Assembly (NCBI RefSeq): GCF_005222915.1
Contig: NZ_STFX01000018.1
Span: 124,001 to 188,000 of the forward strand
Direction: 5' to 3'
Source of the DNA: Rhizobium sp. FKL33
GTDB lineage: Bacteria; Pseudomonadota; Alphaproteobacteria; Rhizobiales; Rhizobiaceae
DNA length: 64,000 nt
The first letter of the stretch is position 1, and each line of letters opens with the position of its first letter. This document shows, one piece after another, positions 60,898 to 64,000 of the stretch. Under the pieces are notes generated by a model. It was not told the origin of the DNA. It made no database searches and worked only from the letters and a program-made list of their open reading frames with translations. Position numbers and translations under genes: made by a program.

Positions 60898-60911
60898 GTA
60901 AATCGGTTTAC
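60898..60911. promoter_or_regulatory. LacI-type palindrome GTAAA-TCGG-TTTAC
   Basis: GTAAA (60898-60902), TCGG, TTTAC (60907-60911): perfect five-base arms with a central CG, the LacI-family pattern. It sits 12 bp before the ATG at 60924, where binding would block transcription or translation start. Confidence 0.65.
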
Positions 60912-60923
60912 CGGCATCTCATC

Positions 60924-62267
60924 ATGGCGTCCACCCTGCTTTTCGGCGCGACCATCCTCACTGTCGATCCTCAAGACACAATTCTGGATCGCGGGTGGAT
61001 CAGCATCAGAGATGGCCGGATATCAGGGGTTGGTCCCCATAGCGCCTGCCCAGACGCGGGACTCTTCGACGAGGTGATCGACTGCCAGGGACGGCTCGTC
61101 ATGCCGGGTCTCGTCAATGCGCACACGCATGCCGCCATGATCCTGTTTCGCGGCCGGGCGGAAGGACAGAGTCTGCTGACGATGGACGGCTGGTATAACG
61201 CCATTCGCGAGCCAGAACTGGCGATGAAGCCGGAAGACGTCGCCCCCGCGGTCGATCTTTCCTGCGCTGAAATGTTGATGTCAGGCACAACGACATTCTG
61301 CGACCAGTATTTTTTTGCCGATGAGATCGCCGCAGCCGCGGCGAATTCCGGCATGCGTGCGGTCGTCGCCTATGGCATCGTCCAATTGGGCGATGTCGAG
61401 AAGGGACGCGACGAACTCGCAAAAGCGATCGCGTTTCTGGAATACCAGCGTTCGGCGGACGGGCGGATCATTCCGTGGCTCGGCCCGCATGCGCCCTTCG
61501 TCGACAATTCGGAAGACCTCCTGAAGGTGGAAGTCGATGTCGCTCTCCGGCATGGCGTCGGACTGCATCTGCATATGGCGGCCGGTCCGGAGGACAATGC
61601 GGAGACGCTGGCGCGTTATGGCCTGACTGCGACGGCGGCGCTTGAGCGGGACGGATTTTTCGCCGCACGCGTCCACGCCGCGCACTGCCTCGACCTATCT
61701 GACGATGACATCGCCGTTTTTGCACGGGCGCCGCAGGCATCCGTCGCCCATTGCGCGAGCGCTTCACTTCGCTCGGGCCGCAAGGGCATATGCCCCGTCA
61801 AATCTCTGAGAGAAGCCGGTGTCGTCGTAACCCTGGGCACGGACAATGTCGCCGCCAATAATTCCTACGACATGATCGCGGAAATGCGGACGGCCGGCTT
61901 GCTCGCCGGTCATCGCGAAGGCGTAGCCCAGGTGATCTCCAGCCGGGAATTGATCCGCATGGCGACGATCGACGGCGCGCGCGCTCTTGGCCTCGACCAT
62001 GAGATCGGCTCTCTGGAAGTTGGAAAAGCGGCCGATCTCATCTCGATCGATATCGATTCACCCGGTTATTCCGACTGCCCCGATGTCGCGGCATTGCTTG
62101 TCTACTCGGGCAGCGGTCGTGATGTGTGCGATGTCTGGGTCGGCGGCGAGAGGCTCGTGGCCGAACGGCGATTGACGCGACGATCCTACAAGGAGATCCG
62201 CGCGGCCTACGGCTCCGCCTACGACGCCTTCTGGAGCCGCGTCGCCGCGCAGAGGACCGCAGCATGA
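60924..62267 (+). CDS. amidohydrolase of the SsnA/guanine deaminase/SAH deaminase group
   Basis: 447-residue cyclic amidohydrolase. The HxH metal motif is in GLVNAHTHAAMILFRG, further metal residues in LHLHMAAG and VHAAHCLDLSD, and the catalytic Asp in TLGTDNVAANN. DMIAEMRTAGLLAGHREG and EIGSLEVGKAADLISID are typical of the TRZ/ATZ/SsnA group, which deaminates guanine, 8-oxoguanine, S-adenosylhomocysteine or triazines. A purine is suggested by the context. The ATG at 60924 is preferred to one at 60891 because of the start of conserved sequence and the operator position; its ribosome site is weak. It overlaps the nucleoside hydrolase gene by four bases. Confidence 0.83.
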   Translation: MASTLLFGATILTVDPQDTILDRGWISIRDGRISGVGPHSACPDAGLFDEVIDCQGRLVMPGLVNAHTHAAMILFRGRAEGQSLLTMDGWYNAIREPELAMKPEDVAPAVDLSCAEMLMSGTTTFCDQYFFADEIAAAAANSGMRAVVAYGIVQLGDVEKGRDELAKAIAFLEYQRSADGRIIPWLGPHAPFVDNSEDLLKVEVDVALRHGVGLHLHMAAGPEDNAETLARYGLTATAALERDGFFAARVHAAHCLDLSDDDIAVFARAPQASVAHCASASLRSGRKGICPVKSLREAGVVVTLGTDNVAANNSYDMIAEMRTAGLLAGHREGVAQVISSRELIRMATIDGARALGLDHEIGSLEVGKAADLISIDIDSPGYSDCPDVAALLVYSGSGRDVCDVWVGGERLVAERRLTRRSYKEIRAAYGSAYDAFWSRVAAQRTAA

Positions 62268-63217
62268 GCGCCCCCCGTCTCATCGTCGATACCGATGGCG
62301 GCGTTGACGACGCGCAAGCGCTGATGATGCTCGCCGGCGCCGGTCGGTTGCCCTTCGCGGTCACGACCGTGTTCGGCAATGTGCCGCTGGATGTCGCCAC
62401 CGACAATGTCCTCGCAGTGCTCGCCACAGTCGGATGCGACGCTCCGGTCCATAAAGGCGCGGTCGGCCCCCTGATCGGCCAACCGGTCAATGCTCAGGAC
62501 GTTCACGGGGACGATGGACTGGGCGGCGCGCCGAGACCGCCGAGACAATCCCGGCCGGCTCCCGAAAACGCCGTGGATTTTCTGCGCCGCCATCTTGTCG
62601 ACGCCGGGGCGTCCGGAGACAGGATCGACCTTCTGATGCTTGGGCCGCTTACCAACCTCGCGCTCGCCTTGCGCCTTGACCCCGCGATCGTCGGCGGCCT
62701 CGGTCAGGTGACGATCATGGGAGCCACGCGCGAGGGTCGCGGCAACGTGACGCCCGCTGCGGAATTCAACATCTACGCCGATCCGGAGGCGGCGGAGATC
62801 GTGTTCTCGTCCGGTCTCGCGATCACGCTTGTTCCCTGGGAAAGCTGCCTCGCTCATTTCCTCGCCGGCGATGAGGTGGACGAACTGCATACGGCGTCGG
62901 CAGACGACGGCGCCGCAAAACTTTCCGTTGCGCTGGCGACACATCTGCGCGCGAACGCCATGCGGCGAGGCCGCGGCGACCGGATGTTTTTCGTCGACCC
63001 GCTTGCCGCCGCCGTCGCCATCGACGCCGACGCCGTCACATCGAGTTTCATGGCGGCGGTCGAAGTCGAACTCGCCAGAGGCCCCGCGCGCGGCATGACC
63101 ATCATCGATCCCGCCGCCCGTGATCGCGCCGCCGGCGTGAGGATTGTGGAGTGCGTCGACAAGGAGCGGTTGACGACGCTTTATCGGCAATCCATCGCGC
63201 CCAGTTTAAAGGCATAA
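62264..63217 (+). CDS. inosine/uridine-preferring nucleoside hydrolase family protein
   Basis: 317-residue nucleoside hydrolase. The Ca-binding motif is IVDTDGGVDDAQALMM (DTDxGxDDA). QDVHGDDGLGG, LLMLGPLTNLALALRL and GNVTPAAEFNIYADPEAAEIVFSSG are conserved and contain the ribose-binding Asn and Glu residues. It cleaves a nucleoside to free base and ribose. It overlaps the amidohydrolase gene and is followed 20 bp later by a BMP binding protein, so import, hydrolysis and deamination form one unit. Confidence 0.87.
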   Translation: MSAPRLIVDTDGGVDDAQALMMLAGAGRLPFAVTTVFGNVPLDVATDNVLAVLATVGCDAPVHKGAVGPLIGQPVNAQDVHGDDGLGGAPRPPRQSRPAPENAVDFLRRHLVDAGASGDRIDLLMLGPLTNLALALRLDPAIVGGLGQVTIMGATREGRGNVTPAAEFNIYADPEAAEIVFSSGLAITLVPWESCLAHFLAGDEVDELHTASADDGAAKLSVALATHLRANAMRRGRGDRMFFVDPLAAAVAIDADAVTSSFMAAVEVELARGPARGMTIIDPAARDRAAGVRIVECVDKERLTTLYRQSIAPSLKA

Positions 63218-63237
63218 AGCCCCAGAAGGAGAACGAC

Positions 63238-64000
63238 ATGAAACGCATGACATTCCTGAAAACCTCAGCGGCTGCGATCGTCTTCGCAGCTTTCTCCGGC
63301 TCGCTCGCCGCGTCAGCCCAGGCAGAGGAATACACCAAGGACCATCCGCTCAAGGTTGCTCTGGTCCTGCACGGCGCGCTCGGCGACAAGAGCTTCTTCG
63401 ATTCCGCCGCCGCGGGAATGAAGCTCGCCGAGGAGAAGCTGCCGGTGACGGTGAAGATCATCGAAGCGGGCTATCAGAAGGACCGTTGGCAGCCGGCTCT
63501 CGCCGATGCTGCGGATTCCGATTATGACGTGCTGATCGCCGGCACCTTCGAAATGACCGGTTTCGTGGCCGAAATGGCCAAGGATTATCCGGAAAAGAAG
63601 TTCATCGTTTTCGACGATTCTCCAGATTTCTCGACCGGCTGCTGCTCGAACGTGCTGGGCATCCAGTATCTGACCTCCACCGCCGGCTATCTCGCGGGCT
63701 ATGCAGCGGCCAAGGTCTCGACGACCGGAACGCTCGGTGAAATCCTCGGTATGGATTTCAAGACGGTAACTGATTTCGCTGTCGGCTTCGAACAGGGCGC
63801 AAAGGCCGCAAAGCCCGACGTCAAGATCCTGCGCGCCGTCGCCAACACCTTCTCCGATCCCGCCAAGGGCAAGGAACTTGCGCTCGCGCAGCTGGGTCAG
63901 GGAGCGGACGTGATCTTCCCGATCGCCGGCTCCACAGGCATCGGCGCGCTGCAGGCCGTTCGCGACGCCAAGAAGCTGGGCGTCGGCGTGGACAGCGACC
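63238..64000 (+). CDS. BMP family ABC transporter substrate-binding protein (3' end outside window)
   Basis: Open frame from the ATG at 63238 (GAAGGAGAACGAC ribosome site) to the last base, so about 254 residues are visible. It has signal peptide MKRMTFLKTSAAAIVFAAFSGSLAASAQA. The mature part has KVALVLHGALGDKSFFDSAAAGMKLAEE, YDVLIAGTFEMTGFVAEMAKDYPEKKFIVFDDSP, NVLGIQYLTSTAGYLAGYAAAKVS and ADVIFPIAGSTGIGALQAV, all typical of the BMP/PnrA class. It belongs to a second nucleoside-type importer, different in sequence from the 50722 protein; permease and ATPase genes should lie just beyond the window. Confidence 0.87.
   Translation, partial: MKRMTFLKTSAAAIVFAAFSGSLAASAQAEEYTKDHPLKVALVLHGALGDKSFFDSAAAGMKLAEEKLPVTVKIIEAGYQKDRWQPALADAADSDYDVLIAGTFEMTGFVAEMAKDYPEKKFIVFDDSPDFSTGCCSNVLGIQYLTSTAGYLAGYAAAKVSTTGTLGEILGMDFKTVTDFAVGFEQGAKAAKPDVKILRAVANTFSDPAKGKELALAQLGQGADVIFPIAGSTGIGALQAVRDAKKLGVGVDSD

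Noticed and set aside
1-64000. CRISPR arrays, tRNA or rRNA genes and intact insertion sequences
   Set aside because: None seen by reading the sequence: no regular spaced repeats, no recognisable rRNA segments, and no transposase genes. A tRNA search program was not available.

Overview
This 64 kb window reads as a GC-rich chromosome or megaplasmid segment of an alphaproteobacterium. Hyphomicrobiales (Rhizobiales) is my best guess, from the mix of ABC importers, Shine-Dalgarno sites of the GGAGG type, tightly packed operons and the families present; this is inference, not a computed assignment. Nearly all of it is catabolic: aromatic compounds on the left two thirds, purines and nucleosides on the right third. 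I saw no rRNA, tRNA, CRISPR array, prophage or intact insertion sequence.

Region 1 (1-4.9 kb): the end of an AraC regulator, then an aldehyde dehydrogenase of the benzaldehyde/vanillin type, a GMC alcohol oxidoreductase with a twin-arginine signal, and a small SRPBCC protein. It looks like an aryl-alcohol to aryl-acid module. A DUF983 protein and a 36-residue membrane protein follow on the other strand (5.0-5.6 kb).

Region 2 (6.0-15.7 kb): a complete benzoate-to-3-oxoadipate route in one direction, catB-catC-catA-benA-benB-benC-benD-benK-catD. It lies divergent from a CatR/BenM-type LysR gene, with a perfect ATAC-N7-GTAT operator between them. Every intercistronic gap from catC onward carries a stem-loop. 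The final steps (pcaIJ/pcaF) are not in the window.

Region 3 (16.2-25.0 kb): an AraC regulator, a second aldehyde dehydrogenase plus GMC dehydrogenase pair, and a five-gene branched-chain-type ABC importer.

Region 4 (25.0-43.9 kb): the 4-hydroxyphenylacetate (homoprotocatechuate) meta pathway in two blocks. The first is hpaA-like regulator/hpaB-hpaC; the second is hpaR/hpaF-hpaE-hpaD-hpaG-hpaH-hpaI. Between them sits a divergent cluster: aldehyde dehydrogenase and APC permease on one strand, and IclR regulator, Tm-1-like protein, HAD hydrolase, omega-aminotransferase, phospho-lyase-type class III PLP enzyme and APH-fold kinase on the other. Kinase plus PLP phospho-lyase is the chemistry used to open amino alcohols to aldehydes. 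Its position inside the hpa pathway suggests that the substrate is a beta-hydroxy phenethylamine such as octopamine, giving 4-hydroxyphenylacetaldehyde and then 4-hydroxyphenylacetate. This is the most interesting hypothesis in the window.

Region 5 (44.1-64.0 kb): purine and nucleoside use. An eight-gene minus-strand operon encodes adenosine deaminase, a secreted hypothetical protein, a BMP-family importer, an adenine-deaminase-like enzyme and an acyl-CoA-dehydrogenase-fold flavoprotein. Around it are a LysR regulator, a CDA-fold deaminase, two further adenine-deaminase paralogues, a glutamine-amidotransferase-like protein, a LacI regulator, an SsnA/guanine-deaminase-like amidohydrolase, a nucleoside hydrolase and the start of a second BMP-family binding protein that runs off the window. 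Similar LacI-type palindromes lie upstream of both 55162 and 60693/60924, pointing to a shared regulon.
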